Below, piece after piece: positions 51,390 through 63,517 of a stretch of DNA of 64,000 bases. Every line of letters starts with the position of its first letter. The first letter of the stretch is position 1. The DNA is taken from assembly GCF_051401765.1 (NCBI RefSeq), contig NW_027480481.1, forward strand, positions 806,001 to 870,000, read 5' to 3'. Made by a program: the position numbers and the translations under genes. The stretch comes from Calliopsis andreniformis (Eukaryota > Arthropoda > Insecta > Hymenoptera > Andrenidae). The notes under the pieces were generated by a model. The model was not told where the DNA came from. It was given only the letters and a program-made list of their open reading frames with translations, and searched no databases.

Positions 51390-51407
51390 ATCCTGTATTC
51401 TCAGGAT
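51390..51407. repeat. Type C inverted repeat, 6-bp stem variant
   Basis: It is the partner of 44228 at 7162 bp. Confidence 0.85.
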
Positions 51408-53188
51408 TCTATACTCAAACATCAATTCTCAACCCACAGCCCTCATTCTCAATCTTCAATCCTCAATCCTCAATCCTCAATATTCAATCCTCAATACTCA
51501 ATGTTCAATCCTGAATCCTCAATCCTCAATCCTCAATCCTCAATCCTCAGTCATAAATCCTCAATCTTCAATACTCAATCGTCAATCCCCAGTCCTCAAT
51601 CCTCAATCCTCAATCCTCGTTCCTCAATCCTCAATCCTCAACCCTCAGTCCTCATCCTCAATCCTCAATTCTCAATCCTCAATCCTCATTCTTCAATCCC
51701 CAATAATCAATCTCCAATACTACATCCTCAATCCCCAATCCTCAATCCTTAATCCTCAATCTTCAATACTCAATCGCCAATCCCCAGTCCTCAATCCTCA
51801 ATCCTCAATCCTCGTTCCTCAAACCTCAATCCTCAACCCTCAGTCCTCATCCTTAATTCTCAATTCTCAATCCTCAATCCTCAATCTTCAATCCCCAATA
51901 ATCAATTTCCAATACTAGATCCTCAATCCCCAATCCTCAATCCTTAATCCTCAATCTTCAATCCTCAATCGCCAGTCCTCAATCTTCAATCCTCTATGCT
52001 CAATCCTCAATCCTCAAGCCTCAGTCCTCAATCTTCAATCCTCAATACTCAATCTGCAATCCTCAATACTCAATCCTCAATCCTCAATACTCATTCTTCA
52101 ACCCTCAATACCCAATCCTCAATCTTCAATCCTCAATCCTCAATCCTAAGACCTCAAACATCAATGTTCAACCCTCAGTCCCCGTCCTCAATCCACAACC
52201 CTCAATCCTCAATCCTCAATCTTCAATCATCAATATTCAATCTTCAACCCTCAATCCTCAATATTCAATCCTCAATCCTCAATGCTCAATCTTCAATCCT
52301 CAATCCTCAATCCTCAGTCCTCAATCCTCAATCCTCAATTCTCAATCCTCACTCCTCAATTCTCAATCCTCAACCGCCTGTCCTCAATCTTCAATCTTCA
52401 ATACTCAATCGTCAATCCTCAGTCCTCAATCCTCAATAATCAATCCTCGTTCCTCAAACCTCAATCCTCAACCCTCAGTCCTCAACTCTCAGTCCTCATC
52501 CTCAAGTCTCAATTCTCAATCCTCAATCCTCAATCCTCAATCTTCAATCCCCAAAAATCAATCTCCAATCCCAGATCCTCAATCCCCAATCCTCAGTCCT
52601 TAATTCTCAATCTTCAATCCTCAACCGCCAGTCCTCAGTCTACAATCCTCTATGCTCAATCGTCAATCCTCAAGCCCTAGTCCTCAGTCCTCTATCCTCG
52701 ATCCTCAAACCTCAATCCTCAACCGTCAGTCCTCGTCCTCAATCCTCAACCCTCAATCCTCAATCCTCAATCTTCAATCCTCAATCCTCAATCCTCAACC
52801 CTCAACCCTCAATCCTCAATCCTCAATCCTCAATCTTCAACCCTCAATACTCAATCTGCAATCCTCAATCCTCAGTCCTCAATCCTCAATCCTCATTCTT
52901 CAATCCTCAATACCCAATCCTCAATCTTCAGGCCTCAGCCCTCAATCATCAATTCTCAATCCTCAATCCTCAATCCTCAGTTCTCAATGCTCAATCCCCA
53001 ATCCTCAGACCTGAAACATCAATACTCAACCCTCAGTCCTCGTCCTCAATCCACAACTCTCAATCCTCAATCCTCAATCTTCAATCATCAATATTCAATC
53101 TTCAGTCCTCAATCCTCAATCCTCAATCCTCAATCCTCAATGTTCAATCCGCAATACCCAATCCTCAATCCTCGATCCTCAATCATCA

Positions 53189-53280
53189 ATAGATTTACAT
53201 CAATTCACAGATTTCAATACTCAATACTCAATCTGCCATCTTCAAGTCTCTATCCTCAAACATCAATTCTCATCACTCAA
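53189..53280. repeat. 92-bp module, type B, ATAGATTTAC variant
   Basis: It has CTGCCATCTTCAAG for CTGCAATCTTCAAG, a change shared only with 56412. Confidence 0.9.
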
Positions 53281-53698
53281 TCCTCAATACTCAATCCTCA
53301 ATCCTCAATCCTCAATCTTCGGTCTTCAATCCTCAATCCTCAAGCCTCAGTCCTCAATCCTCAATCCTCAATCTTCAATCCCCAAAAATCAATCTCCAAT
53401 CCTAGATCCTCAATCCTCAATCCTCAATCCTCAATCCTCAATCCTCATTCTTCAATCCTCAATACCCAATCCTCAATCTTCAATCCTCAATCATCAATCC
53501 TCAATTCTCAATCCTCAGTCCTCAATCCTCAGTCGTCAAACCTCAATCCCTGACCCTCTGCCCTCATCCTCAACCCTCAGTCTTCAATCCACAGTCCTCA
53601 GTCCCCAAACCTCAATCCTCAACCCTCAATATTCAACATACAACCCTCAGCCATGAATCCTCAATACTCAACGATCAATCCTCAATTCTCAATACTCA

Positions 53699-53757
53699 AT
53701 AGAATATCCTGAATTCTCATGGTTCAATACTCAATCCACAATATTCAATAATCAAAT
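53699..53757. repeat. C/D hybrid element
   Basis: It starts ATAGAATATCCTGAATTCTC like type C, then continues ATGGTTCAATACTC and AATATTCAATAATCAAATC like type D. It is a bridge between the two types; the right arm of the inverted repeat is lost. The D-type end is absent, so only the first ~59 bp are recognised. Confidence 0.8.
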
Positions 53758-55491
53758 CTCAATCCTCAATCTTCAATCCTCAATACTCAATTTCAAACCT
53801 CAATCCTCAATTCTCAATCCTCAATACTCAATCCTCAATCGTCAATCCTCAATCCCCAACCCTCAATCTTCAATCCTCAATCCTCAATCCTCAATCCTCA
53901 ATCCTCAATCCTCAATCTTCAATCTTCAATACACAATCTTCAATCATCAATCCTCAATCCTAGATCCTCAATCCTCAATCTTCAATCCTCGATACTCAAT
54001 CATCAATCCTCAATCCTCAATCCTCCATCCTCAATCCTCAATTTTCAATCCTCAATCCTCAATCCTCAGACCTCAATCATCAATATTCAACCCTCAGTAC
54101 TCGCCCTCAATCCACAACACTCAATCCTCAATCCTCAATCTTCAATCGTCAATATTCAATCTTCAATCCTCAATGCTCAATCCTCAATCCTCAATCCTCA
54201 ATCCTCAATCTTCAATCCTCAATCCTCAATCCTCAATCCTCAATCCTCAATCCTCAATCGTTAATCCTCAATACTCAATCTTCAATCCTCAATCCTCAAT
54301 CCGCAATACTCAGTCCTCAATCTTCAATCCTCAATACTCAATTTTCAATCCTCAATCCTCAATCCTCAATCCTCAATCCTCTTTCTACAATCCTCAATGC
54401 CCAATCCTCAATCTTCAATCTTCAATCCTCAATTCCCAATCCTCAATCCTCAATCCTCAGGCCTCAAGTATCAATACTCAACCCTCATTCCTCGTCCTCA
54501 ATCCACAACACTCAATCTTCAATCGTTAATATTCGTTCATCAATATTCAACCTTCAATCCTGAAACCACAATCCTCAATGTTCAGTCCTCAATACCCAAT
54601 CCTCAATCTTCAATACTCAATCGTCAATCCCCAGTCCTCAATCCTCAATCCTCAATCCTCGTTCCTCAATCCTCAATCCTCAACCCTCAGTCCTCATCCT
54701 CAATCCTCAATTCTCAATCCTCAATCCTCATTCTTCAATCCCCAATAATCAATCTCCAATACTACATCCTCAATCCCCAATCCTCAATCCTTAATCCTCA
54801 ATCTTCAATACTCAATCGTCAATCCCCAGTCCTCAATCCTCAATCCTCAATCCTCGTTCCTCAAACCTCAATCCTCAACCCTCAGTCCTCATCCTTAATT
54901 CTCAATTCTCAATCCTCAATCCTCAATCTTCAATCCCCAATAATCAATTTCCAATACTAGATCCTCAATCCCCAATCCTCAATCCTTAATCCTCAATCTT
55001 CAATCCTCAATCGCCAGTCCTCAATCTTGAATCCTCTATGCTCAATCCTCAATCCTCAAGCCTCAGTCCTCAATCTTCAATCCTCAATACTCAATCTGCA
55101 ATCCTCAATACTCAATCCTCAATCCTCAATACTCATTCTTCAACCCTCAATACCCAATCCTCAATCTTCAATCCTCAATCCTCAATCCTAAGACCTCAAA
55201 CATCAATGTTCAACCCTCAGTCCCCGTCGTCAATCCACAACCCTCAATCCTCAATCCTCAATCTTCAATCATCAATATTCAATCTTCAACCCTCAATCCT
55301 CAATATTCAATCCTCAATCCTCAATGCTCAATCTTCAATCCTCAATCCTCAATCCTCAGTCCTCAATCCTCAATCCTCAATACTCAAACCTCAATCCTCA
55401 ATCATCAATCCTCAATCTTCAATACTCAATCCTCAATCCTCAATACTCAATAGTCAACCATCAATCTTCAATTCTCAATACTCAATAGAAT

Positions 55492-55509
55492 ATCCTGAAT
55501 TCTCAGGAT
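55492..55509. repeat. Type C inverted repeat, trailer TCAATACTGAAACC
   Basis: The stem and loop are intact. It is present here and at 45267 but deleted at the equivalent site near 52.33 kb. Confidence 0.9.
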
Positions 55510-56411
55510 TCAATACTGAAACCACAATCCTCAACCCTCTGTCCTCATCCTCAATTCTCAATTCTCAATCCTCACTCCTCAATTCTCAATCCTCAACCGC
55601 CTGTCCTCAATCTTCAATCTTCAATACTCAATCGTCAATCCTCAGTCCTCAATCCTCAATAATCAAACCTCGTTCCTCAAACCTCAATCCTCAACCCTCA
55701 GTCCTCAACTCTCAGTCCTCATCCTCAATTCTCAATTCTCAATCCTCAATCCTCAATCCTCAATCTTCAATCCCCAAAAATCAATCTCCAATCCCAGATC
55801 CTCAATCCCCAATCCTCAGTCCTTAATTCTCAATCTTCAATCCTCAACCGCCAGTCCTCAGTCTACAATCCTCTATGCTCAATCGTCAATCCTCAAGCCC
55901 TAGTCCTCAGTCCTCTATCCTCGATCCTCAAACCTCAATCCTCAACCGTCAGTCCTCGTCCTCAATCCTCAACCCTCAATCCTCAATCCTCAATCTTCAA
56001 TCCTCAATCCTCAATCCTCAACCCTCAACCCTCAATCCTCAATCCTCAATCCTCAATCTTCAACCCTCAATACTCAATCTGCAATCCTCAATCCTCAGTC
56101 CTCAATCCTCAATCCTCATTCTTCAATCCTCAATACCCAATCCTCAATCTTCAGGCCTCAGCCCTCAATCATCAATTCTCAATCCTCAATCCTCAATCCT
56201 CAGTTCTCAATGCTCAATCCCCAATCCTCAGACCTGAAACATCAATACTCAACCCTCAGTCCTCGTCCTCAATCCACAACTCTCAATCCTCAATCCTCAA
56301 TCTTCAATCATCAATATTCAATCTTCAGTCCTCAATCCTCAATCCTCAATCCTCAATCCTCAATGTTCAATCCGCAATACCCAATCCTCAATCCTCGATC
56401 CTCAATCATCA

Positions 56412-56503
56412 ATAGATTTACATCAATTCACAGATTTCAATACTCAATACTCAATCTGCCATCTTCAAGTCTCTATCCTCAAACATCAATTCTCATCACT
56501 CAA
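56412..56503. repeat. 92-bp module, type B, ATAGATTTAC variant
   Basis: It is the partner of 53189 at 3223 bp with the CTGCCATC change. Confidence 0.9.
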
Positions 56504-56921
56504 TCCTCAATACTCAATCCTCAATCCTCAATCCTCAATCTTCGGTCTTCAATCCTCAATCCTCAAGCCTCAGTCCTCAATCCTCAATCCTCAATCTTCA
56601 ATCCCCAAAAATCAATCTCCAATCCTAGATCCTCAATCCTCAATCCTCAATCCTCAATCCTCAATCCTCATTCTTCAATCCTCAATACCCAATCCTCAAT
56701 CTTCAATCCTCAATCATCAATCCTCAATTCTCAATCCTCAGTCCTCAATCCTCAGTCGTCAAACCTCAATCCATGACCCTCTGCCCTCATCCTCAACCCT
56801 CAGTCTTCAATCCACAGTCCTCAGTCCCCAAACCTCAATCCTCAACCCTCAATATTCAACATACAACCCTCAGCCATGAATCCTCAATACTCAACGATCA
56901 ATCCTCAATTCTCAATACTCA

Positions 56922-56980
56922 ATAGAATATCCTGAATTCTCATGGTTCAATACTCAATCCACAATATTCAATAATCAAAT
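56922..56980. repeat. C/D hybrid element
   Basis: It is the partner of 53699 at 3223 bp. Confidence 0.8.
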
Positions 56981-59094
56981 CTCAATCCTCAATCTTCAAT
57001 CCTCAATACTCAATTTCAAACCTCAATCCTCAATTCTCAATCCTCAATACTCAATCCTCAATCGTCAATCCTCAATCCCCAACCCTCAATCTTCAATCCT
57101 CAATCCTCAATCCTCAATCCTCAATCCTCAATCCTCAATCTTCAATCTTCAATACACAATCTTCAATCATCAATCCTCAATCCTAGATCCTCAATCCTCA
57201 ATCTTCAATCCTCGATACTCAATCATCAATCCTCAATCCTCAATCCTCCATCCTCAATCCTCAATTTTCAATCCTCAATCCTCAATCCTCAGACCTCAAT
57301 CATCAATATTCAACCCTCAGTACTCGCCCTCAATCCACAACACTCAATCCTCAATCCTCAATCTTCAATCGTCAATATTCAATCTTCAATCCTCAATGCT
57401 CAATCCTCAATCCTCAATCCTCAATCCTCAATCTTCAATCCTCAATCCTCAATCCTCAATCCTCAATCCTCAATCCTCAATCGTTAATCCTCAATACTCA
57501 ATCTTCAATCCTCAATCCTCAATCCTCAATACTCAGTCCTCAATCTTCAATCCTCAATACTCAATTTTCAATCCTCAATCCTCAATCCTCAATCCTCAAT
57601 CCTCTTTCTACAATCCTCAATGCCCAATCCTCAATCTTCAATCTTCAATCCTCAATTCCCAATCCTCAATCCTCAATCCTCAGCCCTCAAGTATCAATAC
57701 TCAACCCTCATTCCTCGTCCTCAATCCACAACACTCAATCTTCAATCGTTAATATTCGTTCATCAATATTCAACCTTCAATCCTGAAACCACAATCCTCA
57801 ATGTTCAGTCCTCAATACCCAATCCTCAATCTTCAATCCTCAACCCTCAATCCTCAATTCTCAATCCTCAATCCTCAGTCCTCAGTCCTCAAACCTCAAT
57901 CCTCAACCCTCAGCCCTCATCCTCCATCCTCAATCCTTAATCATCAATCCTCAATCATCAATCCTCAATATTCAATTTTCAATCCTCAATCCTCAGTCCT
58001 CAATCCTCAATCCTCAACCCTCAATATTCAACACACAATCCTCAGCCATGAATCCTCAATGCTCAACCATCAATCCTCAATTCTCAATACTCAATCCTCA
58101 ATCGCCAATCCTCAACCCCAATCCTCAATCTTCAATCCTCAATCCTCAATCCTCAATCCTCAATCCTCAATCCTCAATCTTCAATCCTCAATAATCAATC
58201 TCCAATCCTACATCCTCAATCCCCAATCCTCAATCCTTAATCCTCAATCTTCAATCCTCAATCGCCAGTCCTCAATCTTCAATCCTCAATGCTCAATCCT
58301 CAATCCTCAATCCTCAGTCCTCAATCCTGAATCCTCAAACCTCAATCCTCAACCGTCAGACCTCGTCCTCAATCCTCAACCCTCAATCCTCAATCCTCAA
58401 TCTTCAATCTCCAATCCTAGATCCTCAATCCTCAATCCTCAATTCCCAATCCTCAATCCTCAGTCCTCAGTCCTCAAACCTCAATCCCCAACCCTCAGCC
58501 CTCATCCTCCATCCTCAATCCTTAATCATCAATCCTCAATCTTCAATCCTCAGTATTCAATCTTCAACACTCAATCATCAATCCTCAATTCTCAATCCTC
58601 AATCCTCAATCCTCAATCCTCAATCCTCAACTCTCGATCCTCAATCCTCAGTCCTCAGTCCTCAAACCTCAATCCTCAACCCTCAGCCCTCATCCTCCAT
58701 CCTCAACCCTCAATCCTCAATCCTCAATCTTCAATCCTCAATTTTCAATCTTCAATCCTCAATCCTCAATCCTCAATGCTCAATCCTCAATCCACAGTGA
58801 TCAATACTTAATCTTCAATACCCAATCATCAATCCTCAACCCTCAATCCTCAATCCTCAATCCTCAATCCTCATTTCTCAAACCTAAATTCTCAACCCTC
58901 AGTCCTCATCCTCAATCCTCAATCCTCAATCCTCAATCCTCAATCTTCAATCCCGAATTCTCAATACACAATCTTCAATCCTCAATCCTCAATCCTGAAT
59001 CCTCATTTCTCAAACCTCAATCCTCAACCCTCAGTCCTCATCCTCAATTCTCAATTCTCAATCCTCAATCATCAATCCACAATCTTCAATCCTC

Positions 59095-59425
59095 AATAAT
59101 CAATCTCCAATCCTAGATCCTCAATACTCAATCCTCAATCCCCAATCTTCAATCCTCAATAATCAATCTCCAATCCTAGATCCTCAAACCTCAAGCCTCA
59201 ATCCTCAATCCTCAATCCTCATTCTTCAATCCTCAATACCCAATCCTCAAACCTCAATCCTCAACCGTCAGTCCTCGTCCTCAATCCTCAACCCTCAATC
59301 CTCAATCCTCAATCTTCAATCTCCAATCCTAGATCCTCAATACTCAATCCTCAATCCCCAATCTTCAATCCACAATAATCAATCTCCAATCCTAGATCCT
59401 CAATAATCAATCTCCAATCCTAGAT
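59095..59425. repeat. Cluster of 24-bp CTAG tract
   Basis: AATAATCAATCTCCAATCC + TAGAT occurs at 59095, 59158, 59374 and 59402. The spacings 63 and 28 bp are nine and four heptamers. Confidence 0.85.
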
Positions 59426-59827
59426 CCTCAACCATCAATCCTCAATCCTCAATCCTCATTCTTCAATCCTCAATACCCAATCCACAATCTTCAATCCTCT
59501 ATCAACAATCCTTAATTCTCAATCCTCAATCCTCAGTCCCCAGCCGTCAAACCTCAATCCCCGACCCTCATCCTTCATGCTCAGTCCTCAGTCCTCAATC
59601 CTCAGCCCTCAGTCCTCAAACATCAATCCTCAACCCTCAGACATCATCCTCAATCCTCAATCATCAAACCTCAATCCTCAAAATTCAATCCTCAATACTC
59701 AATCTTCAACCCTCAATCCTCAGTCCTCAAACCTCAATTCTGAATCCTCAATACTCAACCTTCAATCCTCAATCCTCAGTCCTCAGTTCTCAACCATGAA
59801 TCCTCAATTCTCAATACTCAATAGAAT

Positions 59828-59845
59828 ATCCTGAATTCTCAGGAT
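59828..59845. repeat. Type C inverted repeat, trailer TCACTACTC
   Basis: The stem and loop are intact. TCACTAC is a trailer subtype found only here and at 63500. Confidence 0.9.
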
Positions 59846-60007
59846 TCACTACTCAAACCTCAATCCTCAACCCTCAGCCCTCATCCTCCATCATCAATCC
59901 TCAATCCTCAATCGTCAATCTTCCATCCTCAGTACTCAATATTCAATCCCCAATCCTCAATCCACAATCCCCAATCCTCAATCCTCAATCCTCAATCCCC
60001 AACCCTC

Positions 60008-60384
60008 AATCCTCATTCCTCAAACCTCAATCCTCAACCCTCAGTCCTCATCCTCAATTCTCAATCCTCAATCCTCAATCCTCAATCCTCAGTCTTCAAT
60101 CCTCAATAATCAATCTCCAATCCTAGATCGTCAATCCACAATCTTCAATCCTTAATTCTCAATCTTCAATCCTCAATCCCCAGTCTTCAATATTCAATCC
60201 TCAATGCTCAATCCTCAATCCTCAATCCTCAGTCCTCAATCCTCAGTCCTCAATCCTCAAACCTCAATCCTCTACCGTCAGTCCTCGTCCTCAATCCTCA
60301 AACCTCAATCCTCAATTCTCAATATTCAATCATCAATACTCAATCTTCAATCCTCAATCCTCAGTCCTCAATCCTCAATCCTCA
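60008..60384. repeat. CTCTACCGTCAGTCC block, copy 2 of 3
   Basis: It matches 61277-61653 at offset 1269 and 47555-47915 at offset 12469. Confidence 0.85.
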
Positions 60385-61276
60385 TTCTTCAATCCTCAAT
60401 ACCCAATCCTCAAACCTCATTCCTCAATCGCCAGTCCTCAATCTTCAATCCTCAATGCTCAATCCTCAATCCTCAATCCTCAGTCCTCAATCCTCAATCC
60501 TCAAACCTCAATCCTCAACCGTCAGTCCTCGTACTCAATCCTCAACACTCAATCCTCAATCCTCAATCTTCAACCCTCAATATTCAATCCTCAATCCTCA
60601 ATCCTCAGTGATCAATACTCAATCTTCAATACCCAATCATCAATCCTCAACCCTCAATCCTCAAACCTCAATCCTCAATCCTCATTTCTCAAACCTAAAT
60701 TCTCAAACCTCAGTCCTCATCCTCAATCCTCAATCCTCAACCCTCAATCCTCAATCCTCAATTCTCAATACTCAATCTTCAATCCTCAATCCTCAATCTT
60801 CAATCCTCAATAATCAATCTCCAATCCTAGATCCTCAACCCTCAATCCTCAATCCTCAATCCTCAATCCTCATTCTTCAATCCTCAATACCCAATCCTCA
60901 AACCTCAATCCTCAATCGCCAGTCCTCAATCTTCAATCCTCAATGCTCAATCCTCAATCCTCAATCCTCAATTTTCAATCCTCAATCCTCAATCCTCAGA
61001 CCTCAATCATCAATATTCAACCCTCAGTACTCGTCCTCAATCCACAACACTCAATCCTCAATCCTCAATCTTCAATCGTCAATATTCAATCTTCAATCCT
61101 CAATGCTCAATCCTCAATCCTCAATCCTCAATCCTCAATCTTCAATCGTCAATCCTCAATCCTCAATCCTCAATCCCCAATCCTCAATCCTCAATCCTCT
61201 TTCTACAATCCTCAATGCCCAATCCTCAATCTTCAATCTTCAATCCTCAATTCGCAATCCTCAATCCTCAAACCTC

Positions 61277-61653
61277 AATCCTCATTCCTCAAACCTCAAT
61301 CCTCAACCCTCAGTCCTCATCCTCAATTCTCAATCCTCAATCCTCAATCCTCAATCCTCAGTCTTCAATCCTCAATAATCAATCTCCAATCCTAGATCGT
61401 CAATCCACAATCTTCAATCCTTAATTCTCAATCTTCAATCCTCAATCCCCAGTCTTCAATATTCAATCCTCAATGCTCAATCCTCAATCCTCAATCCTCA
61501 GTCCTCAATCCTCAGTCCTCAATCCTCAAACCTCAATCCTCTACCGTCAGTCCTCGTCCTCAATCCTCAAACCTCAATCCTCAATTCTCAATATTCAATC
61601 ATCAATACTCAATCTTCAATCCTCAATCCTCAGTCCTCAATCCTCAATCCTCA
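61277..61653. repeat. CTCTACCGTCAGTCC block, copy 3 of 3
   Basis: It is the partner of 60008-60384. Its right end is joined to the start of the second 3.6-kb-offset copy. Confidence 0.85.
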
Positions 61654-62731
61654 ACCCTCAATATTCAACACACAATCCTCAGCCATGAATCCTCAATGCT
61701 CAACCATCAATCCTCAATTCTCAATACTCAATCCTCAATCGCCAATCCTCAACCCCAATTCTCAATCTTCAATCCTCAATCCTCAATCCTCAATCCTCAA
61801 TCCTCAATCCTCAATCTTCAATCCTCAATAATCAATCTCCAATCCTACATCCTCAATCCCCAATCCTCAATCCTTAATCCTCAATCTTCAATCCTCAATC
61901 GCCAGTCCTCAATCTTCAATCCTCAATGCTCAATCCTCAATCCTGAATCCTCAGTCCTCAATCCTGAATCCTCAAACCTCAATCCTCAACCGTCAGACCT
62001 CGTCCTCAATCCTCAACCCTCAATCCTCAATCCTCAATCTTCAATCTCCAATCCTAGATCCTCAATCCTCAATCCTCAATTCCCAATCCTCAATCCTCAG
62101 TCCTCAGTCCTCAAACCTCAATCCCCAACCCTCAGCCCTCATCCTCCATCCTCAATCCTTAATCATCAATCCTCAATCTTCAATCCTCAGTATTCAATCT
62201 TCAACACTCAATCATCAATCCTCAATTCTCAATCCTCAATCCTCAATCCTCAATCCTCAATCCTCAACTCTCGATCCTCAATCCTCAGTCCTCAGTCCTC
62301 AAACCTCAATCCTCAACCCTCAGCCCTCATCCTCCATCCTCAACCCTCAATCCTCAATCCTCAATCTTCAATCCTCAATTTTCAATCTTCAATCCTCAAT
62401 CCTCAATCCTCAATCCTCAATCCTCAATCCACAGTGATCAATACTTAATCTTCAATACCCAATTATCAATCCTCAACCCTCAATCCTCAATCCTCAATCC
62501 TCAATCCTCATTTCTCAAACCTAAATTCTCAACCCTCAGTCCTCATCCTCAATCCTCAATCCTCAATCCTCAATCCTCAATCTTCAATCCTGAATTCTCA
62601 ATACACAATCTTCAATCCTCAATCCTCAATCCTCAATCCTCATTTCTCAAACCTCAATCCTCAACCCTCAGTCCTCATCCTCAATTCTCAATTCTCAATC
62701 CTCAATCATCAATCCACAATCTTCAATCCTC

Positions 62732-63097
62732 AATAATCAATCTCCAATCCTAGATCCTCAATACTCAATCCTCAATCCCCAATCTTCAATCCTCAATAAT
62801 CAATCTCCAATCCTAGATCCTCAAACCTCAAGCCTCAATCCTCAATCCTCAATCCTCATTCTTCAATCCTCAATACCCAATCCTCAAACCTCAATCCTCA
62901 ACCGTCAGTCCTCGTCCTCAATCCTCAACCCTCAATCCTCAATCCTCAATCTTCAATCTCCAATCCTAGATCCTCAATACTCAATCCTCAATCCCCAATC
63001 TTCAATCCACAATAATCAATCTCCAATCCTAGATCCTCAATCCTCAATCCTCAATCCCCAATCTTCAACCCTCAATAATCAATCTCCAATCCTAGAT
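62732..63097. repeat. Cluster of 24-bp CTAG tract, 63-bp spacing
   Basis: AATAATCAATCTCCAATCC + TAGAT occurs at 62732, 62795, 63011 and 63074. Both pairs are 63 bp apart. Compared with 59374/59402, the 28-bp spacing has become 63 by gain of 35 bp. Confidence 0.85.
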
Positions 63098-63499
63098 CCT
63101 CAACCATCAATCCTCAATCCTCAATCCTCATTCTTCAATCCTCAATACCCAATCCACAATCTTCAATCCTCTATCAACAATCCTTAATTCTCAATCCTCA
63201 ATCCTCAGTCCCCAGCCGTCAAACCTCAATCCCCGACCCTCAGCCTTCATGCTCAGTCCTCAGTCCTCAATCCTCAGCCCTCAGTCCTCAAACCTCAATC
63301 CTCAACCCTCAGACATCATCCTCAATCCTCAATCCTCAAACCTCAATCCTCAAAATTCAATCCTCAATACTCAATCTTCAACCCTCAATCCTCAGTCCTC
63401 AAACCTCAATTCTGAATCCTCAATACTCAACCTTCAATCCTCAATCCTCAGTCCTCAGTTCTCAACCATGAATCCTCAATTCTCAATACTCAATAGAAT

Positions 63500-63517
63500 A
63501 TCCTGAATTCTCAGGAT
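63500..63517. repeat. Type C inverted repeat, trailer TCACTACTC
   Basis: It is the partner of 59828 at 3672 bp with intact arms and loop. Confidence 0.9.

Larger units (their letters stand above)
49579..53413. repeat. ~7-kb-offset duplication, copy 2
   Basis: It is the partner of 42250-46411 and shares distinctive changes such as TCAGTCCCGGTCC and CCCCGGTGCTC. It is shorter, having lost the type C element equivalent to 45267. Confidence 0.87.
51559..54600. repeat. 3.0-3.2-kb tandem repeat, copy 1
   Basis: It is followed at once by copy 2. The offset is 3042 up to ~52.33 kb and 3223 after it, because this copy lacks ~181 bp (with a type C element) that copy 2 keeps. It contains a B module and a C/D hybrid element. 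Confidence 0.9.
54601..57833. repeat. 3.0-3.2-kb tandem repeat, copy 2
   Basis: It is the tandem partner of 51559-54600. By eye the copies differ at a few bases only, for example CAGGCCTCAAGTATC near 54459 against CAGCCCTCAAGTATC near 57682. Confidence 0.9.
57976..59955. repeat. 3.6-kb-offset duplication, copy 1
   Basis: It matches 61613-63627; the offset is 3637 up to ~59.40 kb and 3672 after it. The step is one 35-bp block (five heptamers) present in copy 2 at 63041-63075. Confidence 0.9.

Noticed and set aside
57801..58811. Longest open frame, 336 codons of NPQSSIL-like repeats
   Set aside because: The same peptide appears in the other forward frames. The start codon is a chance ATG in CAATGTTC, the frame is not kept in the 61.7-kb duplicate at full length, and there is no ribosome binding site or non-repeat domain.
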